NCBI RefSeq assembly: GCF_041477585.1
Contig: NZ_JBGNYA010000001.1
Coordinates: 62,001 to 126,000 of the forward strand
Direction: 5' to 3'
Length of the DNA: 64,000 bases
Origin: Halobellus sp. MBLA0158
Lineage (GTDB): Archaea > Halobacteriota > Halobacteria > Halobacteriales > Haloferacaceae
Under the pieces are notes generated by a model. It saw nothing but the letters and a program-made list of their open reading frames with translations. It made no database searches and was not told the origin of the DNA. Both the position numbers and the translations under genes were made by a program. Of the stretch, positions 45,023 through 54,385 are shown piece by piece (the stretch's first letter is position 1; each line of letters begins with the position of its first letter).

Positions 45023-45847
45023 TCACAGCTCGTAGGTCTCGCCGTCGACGGCGAGCGGTTCGGCGAACGCTTCCTCGGCCGGATAGAAGTGGGCGGTGTG
45101 GACGATCCGCGTCTCCGCGGCAGCGAGGTCCTCGGCGAGGTCGATCGCGCCCTCGCGGGTCATGTGCTTCGAGCCGAACGTCCGGGGGACGCCGCGGTCG
45201 TCGTGGTGGTCGCCGCCGAGCGGGTGGTGCTCGCAGAGCGCGGCGGGGACGATCCCGTCGGCGAGGAACAGGTCCGGATCGCGCAGGACCGCCCGCGACG
45301 CCTCGGGGACGGCGTAGTTGGTGTCGCCCGACAGCGAGAGCTTCGCGCCCGTCTCGGGGTCCTCGATCGCGAGCCCGTAGCAGACGAGCGGCGGGTGTTC
45401 GACGGGGACGAGCGTCACCTCCAGCCCGCAGACCTCGAAGGGCTCCAGCGGCGTCCGGGGGTGGACGCGCACCCGGTCGAGGTAGTCGTACTTCCGCGTC
45501 ACGGTCTCGGCGACGCTCTCGCCCGTCTGCGGGTCGGTCTCATCGGCGGCGTAGACCGGGAGGTCGTCGAGCAGCCGGTATGCGTTGCCGAGCCCGTCGA
45601 GGTGGTCGAAGTGAATGTGGGTGACGATGCCGGCGTCGGGGAGCGGCACCTCCTGGGTGAGAAACTGATGGCGGAAGTCGGGGCTGAAGTCGACGAGCAG
45701 CGACTCGCCGGTGCGCTCGTTCTCGACGTGGACCGAAAAGCGCGTGCGCTCGATCCCCCGGCGCCGCGCCTCGGCGCAGGTGTCGCAGTCGCAGCCGACG
45801 GTCGGCGTCCCGGTGGTGTCGCCCGTTCCGAGGAGCGTGACCCGCAT
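45023..45847 (-). CDS. MBL-fold metallohydrolase (PhnP/RNase Z-like)
   Basis: A 274-residue product from ATG 45847 (MRVTLLGTGDTTGTPTVGCD). The metallo-beta-lactamase motif VTHIHFDHLDGLGNAYRL (HxHxDH) and later ligands in SLSGDTNYAVPEAS and IVHTAHFYPA are present. An N-terminal cysteine cluster CDCDTCAEARRRG as in PhnP-type phosphodiesterases is also seen. It probably hydrolyses a cyclic phosphodiester or related ester, and the substrate is unknown. The upstream extension of the frame lacks conservation and covers the promoter region. It is divergent from the small lipoprotein gene. Confidence 0.87.
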   Translation of the reverse strand: MRVTLLGTGDTTGTPTVGCDCDTCAEARRRGIERTRFSVHVENERTGESLLVDFSPDFRHQFLTQEVPLPDAGIVTHIHFDHLDGLGNAYRLLDDLPVYAADETDPQTGESVAETVTRKYDYLDRVRVHPRTPLEPFEVCGLEVTLVPVEHPPLVCYGLAIEDPETGAKLSLSGDTNYAVPEASRAVLRDPDLFLADGIVPAALCEHHPLGGDHHDDRGVPRTFGSKHMTREGAIDLAEDLAAAETRIVHTAHFYPAEEAFAEPLAVDGETYEL

Positions 45848-45933
45848 CGCCTCGGAGTGAGAACCGAGCGGGCATATATTGTCGCCTCTCCGGTCGACGC
45901 CGGCCATTGAAATGCGACGGCGACGGAGGGCCG

Positions 45934-46221
45934 GTGGTCCCCACCCGACGTGGATACCTCGCGAGCGCGGTCGTCTGCTGCGGCCTCGCGGGATGCATCG
46001 GCGGCGGCGAGCCGGAGCTCGTCGTCGCGAACGGCTTCGGCGAACGGATCACCGCCGACGTCACCGCGACGCGCGAGTCGGACGGGCGCGTCGTCGTCGA
46101 CACGCGGGAGTCGGTGTCGGCAGACGGGCGGGCCGCGTTCCGGTTGGCGACCGACGGCGTCGCGGCGTACCGGATCCAGGTCGTCGCCGTCGACCGCAAC
46201 GCGGGCGGCAGCGCGACCTAG
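45934..46221 (+). CDS. Small Tat-type lipoprotein
   Basis: A protein of about 95 residues from GTG 45934 (VVPTRRGYLASAVVC). The N-terminus has twin arginines and a lipobox-like CCGLAGCIGGGEP, as in many haloarchaeal lipoproteins exported by Tat and anchored by the lipid-modified cysteine. The rest, VVANGFGERITADVTATRES and ending AVDRNAGGSAT, looks like a small beta-sandwich (Ig-like) domain. Function is unknown. A TTG codon at 45907 would add nine residues and is less likely. The PQQ-propeller gene, another lipoprotein, follows. Confidence 0.6.
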   Translation: MVPTRRGYLASAVVCCGLAGCIGGGEPELVVANGFGERITADVTATRESDGRVVVDTRESVSADGRAAFRLATDGVAAYRIQVVAVDRNAGGSAT

Positions 46222-46358
46222 CGCGTCGCCGAGAGCGACGGGGTCCGAGCCCGCCTCCGTCCGAGCGGCGGCGACTTTTCGGAGCGGTGAGCGCGAGGCG
46301 CGGTTCGGCGGCCGGGGAAGCGGAAAGCACTTTCCGTCGGTGGCGGAAGCCCGAGAGG

Positions 46359-47594
46359 ATGGTCCCCTCCGATTCGCACCCGCGGCAGTCAGATCTCGGG
46401 CGGCTCTCGCGGCGTCGGCTCCTCGCGCTCGCGTGTACCGCCGCGGCCGGCGGCCTCGCCGGCTGCAACGCCGTGACCGGCCGCGACGACCCCGCCGACC
46501 TACACGCCGGCGACTGGCACGCCTACGGCAACGGCCCCGAGAACGGAAATCGCGTGAGCGGCGGCGCGCCCGAGCCCACCGAGCACGCGCCGCTGTATCC
46601 CGCAGACTGGTCGTACGCGCCGCCGGTCGTCGACGGCGAAATCGTGTACTTCGCCGCGGAGCGGGAGGCCGTCGCGATCGGATTCGACGGGAGGGAGCGG
46701 TGGAGCCGACGGCTCGGCGGCGAGGCGTTCGGGGCGCCCGCGCTCGATCCCGACCGGGGGCGCCTGTACGTGCCGACGCGCGGCGGCGAACAGGGCGGTT
46801 CTCCGAGCGACGGCGCGGACGCGGCGTCGGTGGTCGCGCTCTCGGTCGACGGCGGCGACGTCATCGACACCCACCGCGTCGGCGACGGGGCCACCTACGG
46901 CGTCACGGTCGTCGACGGCGACGTCTACGCGCGGAGCGCGACGGCCTGCGTCCGGCTCGGCCCGGACGGCACCGAGCGCTGGCGAGTGTCGCTGGAGCCG
47001 CTCGTCTACGACGAGTACAACCTCGGCGACTCGACCGCGACGCAGATCCCGCCCGCCGTCGCGGACGACGGGGTCTACGTCCCCGACCGGGACGCGCTCG
47101 TCCGGCTCGACCGCGAGAGCGGCGAGGAACGCTGGCGGGTCTCCGTCGACACGCCGTACGCCGCGTCGGTCGTCGACGACCGCGGCGTCGTACAGACGGG
47201 GTGGCAGGAGACGGTCGCGGTCGACCGCGCCGGCGAGGAGCGGTGGCGTCGCGACCTCCACAGCCGCGCCGCGGCCGCAGTCGACGGCGACGACGTCTAC
47301 GTCGTCGCGGGTGACCTCTACGAACTCGACGCCGAGTCGGGGGAGTCGAACTGGCACGCGCACGTGCCGAGCGAGGGCACCGCCGCCCCCGTGGTGACAG
47401 ACGACAGCGTCGTCGTCGCGGGGAGCGGCGTCCGGGCGTTCCGCCGGGACGCCGGGGGCATTCTCAGCCCGGAGCGACTCCGCTGGCGGGCGGACTCGGT
47501 TCACGTGACCGCGTACGCATCGCCCGTGATCGCGGCCGGGGGGCTGCTCGCCGTGGGACCGTTCGGATTGCAGGTGCTCGATACCGGAGACTGA
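46359..47594 (+). CDS. PQQ-like beta-propeller lipoprotein
   Basis: A 411-residue protein from ATG 46359. The signal region SDLGRLSRRRLLALACTAAA contains the Tat twin-arginine motif and is followed by lipobox GGLAGCNAV, so it is exported folded and lipid-anchored outside the cell. The rest is a PQQ/YVTN-type beta-propeller with repeated outer-strand motifs such as ERWSRRLGGEAFGAPALDPD, GTERWRVSLEPL, GEERWRVSVDTPYAASVVDD and SGESNWHAHVPSEG. No cofactor site is obvious, so it may be a binding scaffold like BamB rather than a dehydrogenase. Confidence 0.87.
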   Translation: MVPSDSHPRQSDLGRLSRRRLLALACTAAAGGLAGCNAVTGRDDPADLHAGDWHAYGNGPENGNRVSGGAPEPTEHAPLYPADWSYAPPVVDGEIVYFAAEREAVAIGFDGRERWSRRLGGEAFGAPALDPDRGRLYVPTRGGEQGGSPSDGADAASVVALSVDGGDVIDTHRVGDGATYGVTVVDGDVYARSATACVRLGPDGTERWRVSLEPLVYDEYNLGDSTATQIPPAVADDGVYVPDRDALVRLDRESGEERWRVSVDTPYAASVVDDRGVVQTGWQETVAVDRAGEERWRRDLHSRAAAAVDGDDVYVVAGDLYELDAESGESNWHAHVPSEGTAAPVVTDDSVVVAGSGVRAFRRDAGGILSPERLRWRADSVHVTAYASPVIAAGGLLAVGPFGLQVLDTGD

Positions 47595-47615
47595 GCGGCG
47601 AAACGTCGCCGCGGT

Positions 47616-49010
47616 TTAGTGGTCGTGGGCGTGATCGTGATCGTGCGAGTGGCCGTCGGAGCCGCCGCCGTCGCCCGCGACCAGCTGTTCGCCGTCGGAC
47701 ATCATATCCATATTCTTGAGGTTGTCGCGCTCTTCGAAGTCCTCGACGGCTTCGACGATGTCGTCTTGGGTGAGCGTCGTCCGCTCTTCGGTCAGCGCCT
47801 CCAACACGGCCTCCCGGAGGACCATCCGGAGGTCCGAGCCGGTGAGCCCCTCGGTCAGTTCGGCCGCCTCCTCGGGGTCGAAGTCGGCGATGTCCATCCG
47901 CTTTGTGATGATCCGGAGGATGTCCGCACGCATCTGCTCGTCGGGCTTGGGGAAGTTCACGATCTCGTCGAAGCGCCGCCACGCCGCCGAGTCCAGTTGG
48001 TCGGGGTGGTTCGTCGCGCCGATGAGGATAACCTCGTCGCGGATGAGCGAGATGTCGTCGATGCTCTTGAGCAGCGTGTTGACCGCGCGCTTCAGCGCCG
48101 CGTGCTCGTCGGAGCGGCGCGTCTTCGCCACGGAGTCGAACTCGTCGATGAAGAGGATGCACGGCGAGAGCCGCTTCGCCACCTCGAAGGTCTTCTCGAC
48201 GTTCTTCGCCGTCTCGCCGAGGTACTGGCTCGTGATCATCGAGAGCTTCACCTCGACGAAGGGGAGGCCGAGTTCGTGCGCGAGCGCCCGCGAGACGGTG
48301 GTCTTGCCCGTTCCGGGCGGCCCGACGAAGAGGATCTTCCCGATCTCGCGCAGGCCGATCTCCGCGAGGTACTCGCGGTGTTCGATCGCCTGCATCAGCT
48401 TCTGGATCTCGCCCTCCTGATCGGTCGTCAGCACGAGGTCGTCGAGGGTCATCTCGATCTCCTCGGGGGCGCGGACCTGGACGAGGTCCAGCATCTCGGC
48501 GTCTTCCTCCTCGTCGAAGTACTCCTCCAGCAGGCTGTCGATCCAGACCCGGTCGGCCTGGATCGGGCGGGTGTGCTCGCGCGCCTCGGCGTGGGTCACG
48601 TCGACGTCGTCGCGGTCCTCGACGGCCGCGGCGATCGTCGGGTTCGTCTCTATCCGTTCCCTATCGGCCCGGTCGAGGAACCACTCGATCGCCATCTCCG
48701 GCTGCGTCAGAGAGATCCGGCCGGAGAAGTCCTCGCGCTGGGTGAACAGCAGATCCGAGACTGCATCCCAGGGGTGTTCGACGCCGGTCGCCTTCCGGGC
48801 GACGCTCTCGGTGACGACGAGCGGTCGCTCGATCCCGACGACGCCCGAGTCGGGGTCGTCGGCGTCGTCGTCTTCGTCGTCGGCATCGGGGTCGGACCAG
48901 AAGACGCGGCGGTAGCGGGGCGGGAGATCGTTCTCGTCGAGGTCACGGTCGTCGGTGTAGAGGTGTGCCGTGAGGAGGAACTCGACAACTTCGAGAGCCC
49001 GGTTACTCAT
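47616..49010 (-). CDS. AAA-family ATPase with histidine-rich C-terminal tail
   Basis: A 464-residue protein with an acidic N-terminal domain (about 1-200) and one AAA module. Walker A is GPPGTGKT (230-237), Walker B CILFIDEFDSVAKTRR, sensor 1 ILIGATNHPDQLD and the arginine-finger region SAAWRRFDEIVNFPKP. The closest relatives are haloarchaeal AAA ATPases of the proteasome-ATPase/FtsH/Cdc48 type. The C-terminus DGHSHDHDHAHDH has six histidines in eleven residues, a likely metal-binding tail. It is divergent from the thiolase gene, with no operon partners. Its substrate is unknown. Confidence 0.9.
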   Translation of the reverse strand: MSNRALEVVEFLLTAHLYTDDRDLDENDLPPRYRRVFWSDPDADDEDDDADDPDSGVVGIERPLVVTESVARKATGVEHPWDAVSDLLFTQREDFSGRISLTQPEMAIEWFLDRADRERIETNPTIAAAVEDRDDVDVTHAEAREHTRPIQADRVWIDSLLEEYFDEEEDAEMLDLVQVRAPEEIEMTLDDLVLTTDQEGEIQKLMQAIEHREYLAEIGLREIGKILFVGPPGTGKTTVSRALAHELGLPFVEVKLSMITSQYLGETAKNVEKTFEVAKRLSPCILFIDEFDSVAKTRRSDEHAALKRAVNTLLKSIDDISLIRDEVILIGATNHPDQLDSAAWRRFDEIVNFPKPDEQMRADILRIITKRMDIADFDPEEAAELTEGLTGSDLRMVLREAVLEALTEERTTLTQDDIVEAVEDFEERDNLKNMDMMSDGEQLVAGDGGGSDGHSHDHDHAHDH

Positions 49011-49139
49011 CCCAAAGACGTTGCCGGGTCACCCGCATAAGCGCGTCGAAAAGGCCCGACACCGAAGCGGCCCGAAAACTCCGCGCCCGGACCTTCGGGT
49101 TCTGTGAGCTTTATGCCCACGGCCCGCCCAGGGTGTGGT

Positions 49140-50273
49140 ATGCCGACACCTGTGATCGCCGCCGCGCGCCGAACCCCGTTCGGGAAGGCCGGCGGCGTCT
49201 TCGCGGACGTCCGAAGCGAGGACCTCTCTGTGGCGCTCGTCGACCATCTCCTCGACGAGCACGGACTGGAGAGCGACGACATCGACGACCTGATGTGGGG
49301 CGTCGCCCAGCAGCGGGGCGAACAGGACAACAACGTCGCCCGCGTGATCGCGCTACTTTCCGACCTCGGAGAGTCGGTCCCGGCGACGTCGATCAACCGC
49401 TGGTGTGCCTCCTCGATGCAGGCGATCACCTCCGCGGCGGACGCGATCGCGGCGGGCAACCGCGAGTGCATCATCGCCGGCGGCGTCGAATCGATGTCGC
49501 GGGTGCCGATGGACGGCGACTCCTACCAGCACCTCCACCCGGAGCTCTCGGAGCGGTACAACGTCTTCCAGCTCCAGATGGGGATGACCGCCGAGAAGGT
49601 CGCCGAGGAGTACGACGTCTCCCGCGAGGCCCAAGACGAGTACGCGCTCCGCTCGCACCGGCGGGCCGCCGAGGCCACCGAGTCAGGGAAGTTCGCCGCG
49701 GAGATCGTCCCGTTCGAGGTCGACGGCGAGACGGTGAGCGAAGACGAGGGGATCCGTCCGGACACCTCCCTGGAGGCGCTGTCGGGCCTGTCGCCGGCGT
49801 TCACCGGCGACGGGACCGTCACGGCGGGCAACTCCTCGCAGATGACAGACGGCGCGGCCGCGACGCTCGTCACCTCGCGGGCGTTCGCCGAGGAGCGCGG
49901 CCTCGACGTCCTCGCCGAAGTGGGGACCAACGCCGTCGCGGGCGTCGATCCGACGGTGATGGGGATCGGCCCCGTTCCCGCCACGCGGGCGCTCTTGGAG
50001 CGGGCCGGCACCGACATCGACGACTACGGCCTCGTCGAACTGAACGAGGCGTTCGCGAGCCAGTGCGTCTACGCTCGGCGGGAACTCGGGATCGACGAGG
50101 AGCGGTACAACGTCAACGGCGGCGCCATCGCCATCGGACACCCGCTCGGCGCCTCGGGCGCGCGGCTGCCCGTGACGCTCCTCCACGAGATGGAGCGGCG
50201 GGACGTAGAGCGCGGGCTGGCGACGCTGTGTGTCGGCTTCGGACAGGGCCAAGCGATCGAGTTCCTGCGGTAG
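49140..50273 (+). CDS. Thiolase (acetyl-CoA C-acyltransferase)
   Basis: Catalyses thiolytic cleavage or condensation of acyl-CoAs in beta-oxidation or polyhydroxyalkanoate/ketone metabolism. The 377-residue product from ATG 49140 (MPTPVIAAARRTPFGKAGG) shows the acylated cysteine in TSINRWCASSMQAI, the catalytic histidine in NGGAIAIGHPLGASGAR, and the second cysteine in TLCVGFGQGQA. It has bacterial-type thiolase II features and all catalytic residues. No DUF35 zinc partner, as found with archaeal thiolases of the mevalonate pathway, is adjacent. An acyl-CoA synthetase is encoded nearby on the opposite strand. Confidence 0.93.
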   Translation: MPTPVIAAARRTPFGKAGGVFADVRSEDLSVALVDHLLDEHGLESDDIDDLMWGVAQQRGEQDNNVARVIALLSDLGESVPATSINRWCASSMQAITSAADAIAAGNRECIIAGGVESMSRVPMDGDSYQHLHPELSERYNVFQLQMGMTAEKVAEEYDVSREAQDEYALRSHRRAAEATESGKFAAEIVPFEVDGETVSEDEGIRPDTSLEALSGLSPAFTGDGTVTAGNSSQMTDGAAATLVTSRAFAEERGLDVLAEVGTNAVAGVDPTVMGIGPVPATRALLERAGTDIDDYGLVELNEAFASQCVYARRELGIDEERYNVNGGAIAIGHPLGASGARLPVTLLHEMERRDVERGLATLCVGFGQGQAIEFLR

Positions 50274-50282
50274 GCGGTCGTC

Positions 50283-52151
50283 CTACTTGTCGGGGTGGAC
50301 GAACTCGATCGCTTCCTGGACCTCCTCCTTGCCGCCGATGATCGTGATGCGGTCGCCCTCTTCGAGCGTGCAGTCCGCGTCGGGGACGCGGGTGACGCCG
50401 TCGCGCTGGACGAGCGTGATCAGGCAGTCGTCGGGGAGTTCGGGGCCGATCTCGCGGACCGTCCGGCCGATGATCTCCTCGGAGGTGACGTCGATCTCCT
50501 GGACGTCGCCAGAGCGGCCGATCTCGCTCATCCAGTCCATCATCGACGGGCGCTCGATGTAGTTGTCCATCGCCTGGGCGGTCGCGAGCGTGGCCGAGAT
50601 GGGCCGGACGCCCAGCTCCTCGAACGCCTCGGCGTTGTCGGGGTTGTTCACCCGCGCGAGGATCGTCTCGGGGTCGAACTTCGAGCTGGCGAGCTGTGAG
50701 ACCAGCAGATTCACGTCGTCGTTGCCGGTCGCGCCGACGACGATCCGGGCGTTTTCGGCGCCCGCAGACCGGAGGACGTCCGTGTCGGTCCCGTCGCCGT
50801 GGTGGACGGTGAAGCCGGCGTTGCGGGCGGTCTCGACGGTCTCGGGGTCCTGTTCGATGAGCACTACGTTCTCTCCGCGGCCTTCGAGGCGTTCGGCGAG
50901 CGTCCGGCCCACCGTGCCGCCTCCGATGATGAGTACGCGCATTGGGATGATGTCCAGGTATTCGGCTATCTGACGGGCGAATCCGCCTTCGACGACGACC
51001 GTGACGAGGATGACGAGAAAGACCGTCCCGACGAGGGTGTCGGCCGCCTCGGTGAACCCCGCGTTCCGGAGTTCGATGGCGAAGAGCGTCGCGACCGACG
51101 CGGGGATGATCCCGCGGGGGCCGACGAGGCTCATAAACCACTTCTCGCCGGTGCTGAAGCGGTCGCCGTACGCAGAGAGGAAGACGAGCGCCGGGCGGAG
51201 CACGAGCGCGACGACTGCGGTGACGAGCAGGCCTCTGGGCCCGATCGTCCGCAGGATGTCGAACTCCAACAGCGCCGCGAGCGCGATGAAGACGAACGAG
51301 AGGACGACGAGCGTCACGTCGCCTTTGAACGCCGAGATCTCCTCCTCGTAGGGGATCTCGGCGTTGCCGAGCAGGATGCCGGCGGTCGCGACCGCCGCGA
51401 TCCCGGCCTCCGTCGCGATGGCGTCGGCGGCGCCGTAGGAGACGAGCGCGCCCGCGAGGACGAGCAGCCGGGCGTTCTGCGGCGCGTTCCCCGGCGACAG
51501 ATCGACGTAGCGGATCCCGTACAGGAGGACGCCCGCCACGAGGCCGCCGACGAGGATGCCGATGCCGAGCCGCTCGGCGAACAGCCGGAGGAGTTCGGTC
51601 GGCGCGGTGACGTCCGTGACGATCGCCTCGAAGATGACGACCGCGAGGATCGCCGCCGTCACGTCGTTGACGATCCCCTCGGTTTCGAGGGCGGCCTCGA
51701 CGCGGTCCCGCGCGGGGACGACCTCCAGGATCGGGGTGACGACCGTCGGCCCGGTCGCGACGAGCAGGGCGCCGATCAGGAACGCCAGCGGCCACGACGC
51801 CCCGAGGAGGACGTGAACGGCCGCGGCGGTCCCGAGGAGCGCGATGGCGGCGCCGACGGTGATGAGCTTCAGCGTCGCCGCCGGGGCCTCACGAAGCTTC
51901 GCGATCCGCAGGTGGAAGGCGCCCTCGAAGACGATGATCGCGACCGAGAGCCCGACGATGGCCGACAGCGCGTTCCCGAAGGAGTTCGGACCGACGACGC
52001 CGAGGACCTCCGGGCCGAGGAGGATCCCCGAGGCGATGAGGAACACGACGCTCGGGACCCGGTACCGGTCCGAGAGGATCTGCGCGATCACGCCGATCCC
52101 GATGATCGCCGCGACGATGGGGATGAGGTTCGCCCCGCCGCCAGTCGCCAC
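50283..52151 (-). CDS. Cation:proton antiporter with TrkA-N/TrkA-C domains
   Basis: A 622-residue KefB/NhaP-like transporter. The first 400 residues form about 12-13 membrane helices (e.g. IPIVAAIIGIGVIAQILSDR and FLIGALLVATGPTVVTPILE) of the CPA1/NhaP type. They are followed by a RCK/TrkA-N NAD-binding domain starting MRVLIIGGGTVGRTLAERLE and a TrkA-C domain near the C-terminus (CTLEEGDRITIIGGKEEVQE). The RCK part gates the ion pathway by ligand binding. The start is GTG 52151, supported by a GGAGG sequence 7 bp upstream and a TATA box further up. It likely exchanges Na+ or K+ for protons, important in high-salt media. Confidence 0.92.
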   Translation of the reverse strand: MATGGGANLIPIVAAIIGIGVIAQILSDRYRVPSVVFLIASGILLGPEVLGVVGPNSFGNALSAIVGLSVAIIVFEGAFHLRIAKLREAPAATLKLITVGAAIALLGTAAAVHVLLGASWPLAFLIGALLVATGPTVVTPILEVVPARDRVEAALETEGIVNDVTAAILAVVIFEAIVTDVTAPTELLRLFAERLGIGILVGGLVAGVLLYGIRYVDLSPGNAPQNARLLVLAGALVSYGAADAIATEAGIAAVATAGILLGNAEIPYEEEISAFKGDVTLVVLSFVFIALAALLEFDILRTIGPRGLLVTAVVALVLRPALVFLSAYGDRFSTGEKWFMSLVGPRGIIPASVATLFAIELRNAGFTEAADTLVGTVFLVILVTVVVEGGFARQIAEYLDIIPMRVLIIGGGTVGRTLAERLEGRGENVVLIEQDPETVETARNAGFTVHHGDGTDTDVLRSAGAENARIVVGATGNDDVNLLVSQLASSKFDPETILARVNNPDNAEAFEELGVRPISATLATAQAMDNYIERPSMMDWMSEIGRSGDVQEIDVTSEEIIGRTVREIGPELPDDCLITLVQRDGVTRVPDADCTLEEGDRITIIGGKEEVQEAIEFVHPDK

Positions 52152-52158
52152 TATGGTC

Positions 52159-52163
52159 CCTCC
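52159..52163 (-). promoter_or_regulatory. Shine-Dalgarno site of the antiporter gene
   Basis: GGAGG on the reverse strand stands 7 bp before GTG 52151, supporting the GTG start of the antiporter. The TATA box lies about 30 bp further upstream, giving a short leader. Confidence 0.55.
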
Positions 52164-52190
52164 ATTATCTCGGGATGGATCCTAGAGCGG

Positions 52191-52196
52191 TATAAA
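52191..52196 (-). promoter_or_regulatory. TATA box of the antiporter gene
   Basis: TTTATA on the reverse strand about 40 bp before GTG 52151, which gives a leader of about 15 nt containing the SD-like GGAGG. The surrounding gap (52152-52286) also contains a CGGATATCCG palindrome at 52254-52263. Confidence 0.55.
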
Positions 52197-52286
52197 CCCA
52201 CACATTCCGGAGGGTTTTATCCCGTCTGATGCTGACGAATAGCTAAGCGAAAGCGGATATCCGTGGACAAATGTGGGGTTATCGGG

Positions 52287-54248
52287 TCAGTCGTCCTCGT
52301 AGAGCATCTCGATCTGGTCGCCGTATCGGTCGAGGATGTTGCGGCGCTTCTTCTTCATCGTCGGCGTCAGCGTGTCGCTCTCGGCGGAGAACTCCTCGGC
52401 GACGAGCCGGAAGCGCTTGATCCGCTCGTGGGATTCGAGGCCCTCGTTGACGCCGTCGACCTCCCGCTCGATGCGCTCGCGGACGCGGTCATCGCGGACG
52501 ACGGCCTCCGGGTCCTCGGGGAGGTCGACGCCCGCGCCGTCGGCCCACTCGCGGAGCCCCGCGAAGTTCGGGACGATCAGCGCGGAGACGAACTTCCGGC
52601 CGTCGCCGAGGACGAAGCACTGCTCGACGACGGGACTGGCGGCGAAGGCGTCCTCGATCGGGCCGGGCGCGACGTTCTTGCCCGTCGAGAGGACGATGAG
52701 CTGCTTCGCTCGCTCGCGGAAGGCGAGGTAGCCGTCCGGACGCAGTTCGACGATGTCGCCGGTGCGGAACCACCCGTCGTCGGTGAACGCGCGCTCGGTG
52801 TCGTCGGGGCGGTTCCAGTAGCCCGAGGAGACGTTCGGCCCGCGGACGAGCAGTTCGCCCACGTCGCCGCCGGCCGCGCCGGTCTCCTCGGGGACGAGGC
52901 TCGCGTCGAGATCGACCTCGATGTCCTGGAGCGGCGGGCCGATCGTGCCCACCTTCGGCGCCTCGGGCGGATTGACCGAGACCACGGGGGCGGTCTCGGT
53001 GAGGCCGTAGCCCTCCAAGATCGGGAGGTCCATCGCGTGGTACAGCCGGCAGAGCTCCGGCGAGAGGCTCCCGCCGCCGCTGATGAAGAACTCGACGCGC
53101 CCGCCGAGGGCCTCGCGCACCTGCGAGAACACGAGCCGGTCCGCGAGGTCGTGTTTCAGCGAGAGCAGCGCGCCGGGGTCGTCCGCCGCTTGGTGTGCCG
53201 TCCCGACGTCGACCGCCCACTCGAAGATGCGGCGACGGAGCGGCGACGACGACGCCTGCGACCGGATCGCGTCGTAGAGCTTCTCGTAGACGCGCGGGAC
53301 GCTCGTGCCCACGGTCGGCCGGACCAACTGGAAGTCCTCCCGAAGCGTGTCCGGGCTCTCGGCGTAGGCGACGGTCGCGCCGGCGGCGAACATCAGGAAG
53401 TGGCCCGCGAGCCGCTCGAAGACGTGCGCCAGCGGCAGGAACGAAAGCGTCGTCGAGGCCGCCGACACCGAGGGCGTCGGACGGTCCGGCCGCGGACCGA
53501 ACCGCCGGTAGCACTGATTCACGTTCGCGCGGAAATTGCGGTGTGTGAGTTCGACGCCCTTCGGCTGGCCAGTCGTGCCCGAGGTGTAGATCAGCGACGC
53601 GAGGTCGTCGGGACCGCGGGCATCGAGCCACGACTCGTAGGCGTCGGAATCGAAGGTCTCGGCTCCGCGTTCGTACACCTCGCCGAGCGAGAGGACGTCG
53701 TCGCGGTCGCGGACCGCGCCGGCCATCCCGCTCCCGTCGGGGAGGTCGTCGACGACGACGACGAAGGAGAGATCGAGATCCTCCTCGACCGCGAGGACGC
53801 GCGAGAGCAGCTCGGCGTTCTCGACGACGACGCCGGCGGCGTCGGGGTCCGAGAGGAGGTACTCGACCTGGGACTCCGAGGAGGAGGTGTAGACGGTGGT
53901 GACGACGGCGCCGGCCGCGAGCAGCGCGAAGTCGGTCTGGGCCCACTCCATCCGCGTGTCCGAGAGGACGCCGACGCGGTCGCTGGCGCCGACCCCGAGC
54001 GACCGGAAGCCCGCGGCGAGCGCGCGGACGATCTCGCGCATCTCGGCGTAGGTCAGTTCGGCGAACTCGCCGTCCGGCGCCGCCGCGACGGCGCCGCTGG
54101 AGACGAGCGATCGGTCGTAGATTCCGCCCTTGTACCGCTGTGCGCCCGACGCCGCGTGCCGCTCGGCGCTTTCTTCGAACATCCGGCCCAGCGTCTCCTC
54201 GCCGAGGGCGTCGTCATCAAACGCCGCCTCGGCCTCCCGCCACGACAT
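52287..54248 (-). CDS. AMP-forming long-chain acyl-CoA synthetase
   Basis: Activates fatty or other carboxylic acids to acyl-CoA via an acyl-adenylate. The 653-residue protein has the AMP-binding P-loop SLIYTSGTTGQPKGVELTHR (about residues 215-235), the substrate motif ILEGYGLTETAPVVSVNP, and the adenylation hinge DDGWFRTGDIVELRPDGYLA with LIVLSTGKNVAP. The size matches haloarchaeal long-chain FadD-type enzymes. It lies downstream of the antiporter gene with a gap of about 135 bp. A thiolase gene is 2 kb away, consistent with lipid or acid degradation. Confidence 0.92.
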   Translation of the reverse strand: MSWREAEAAFDDDALGEETLGRMFEESAERHAASGAQRYKGGIYDRSLVSSGAVAAAPDGEFAELTYAEMREIVRALAAGFRSLGVGASDRVGVLSDTRMEWAQTDFALLAAGAVVTTVYTSSSESQVEYLLSDPDAAGVVVENAELLSRVLAVEEDLDLSFVVVVDDLPDGSGMAGAVRDRDDVLSLGEVYERGAETFDSDAYESWLDARGPDDLASLIYTSGTTGQPKGVELTHRNFRANVNQCYRRFGPRPDRPTPSVSAASTTLSFLPLAHVFERLAGHFLMFAAGATVAYAESPDTLREDFQLVRPTVGTSVPRVYEKLYDAIRSQASSSPLRRRIFEWAVDVGTAHQAADDPGALLSLKHDLADRLVFSQVREALGGRVEFFISGGGSLSPELCRLYHAMDLPILEGYGLTETAPVVSVNPPEAPKVGTIGPPLQDIEVDLDASLVPEETGAAGGDVGELLVRGPNVSSGYWNRPDDTERAFTDDGWFRTGDIVELRPDGYLAFRERAKQLIVLSTGKNVAPGPIEDAFAASPVVEQCFVLGDGRKFVSALIVPNFAGLREWADGAGVDLPEDPEAVVRDDRVRERIEREVDGVNEGLESHERIKRFRLVAEEFSAESDTLTPTMKKKRRNILDRYGDQIEMLYEDD

Positions 54249-54385
54249 ACCGGCGAGACGCGCCGGGTGGAATTAAATCTACAGTCCTTCGGCGCCGGCC
54301 CGTTGTTCGGCGTTGAACGGCGCAGAACGGACGCGCCGTTTACGACGCGGCGGTGTCGTATCGGATCGGATCGCCAATGCCGTGA

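Noticed and set aside
52254-52263. CGGATATCCG palindrome upstream of the antiporter
   Set aside because: Ten bases is short, and chance occurrence in 64 kb is likely. Kept only as a remark.
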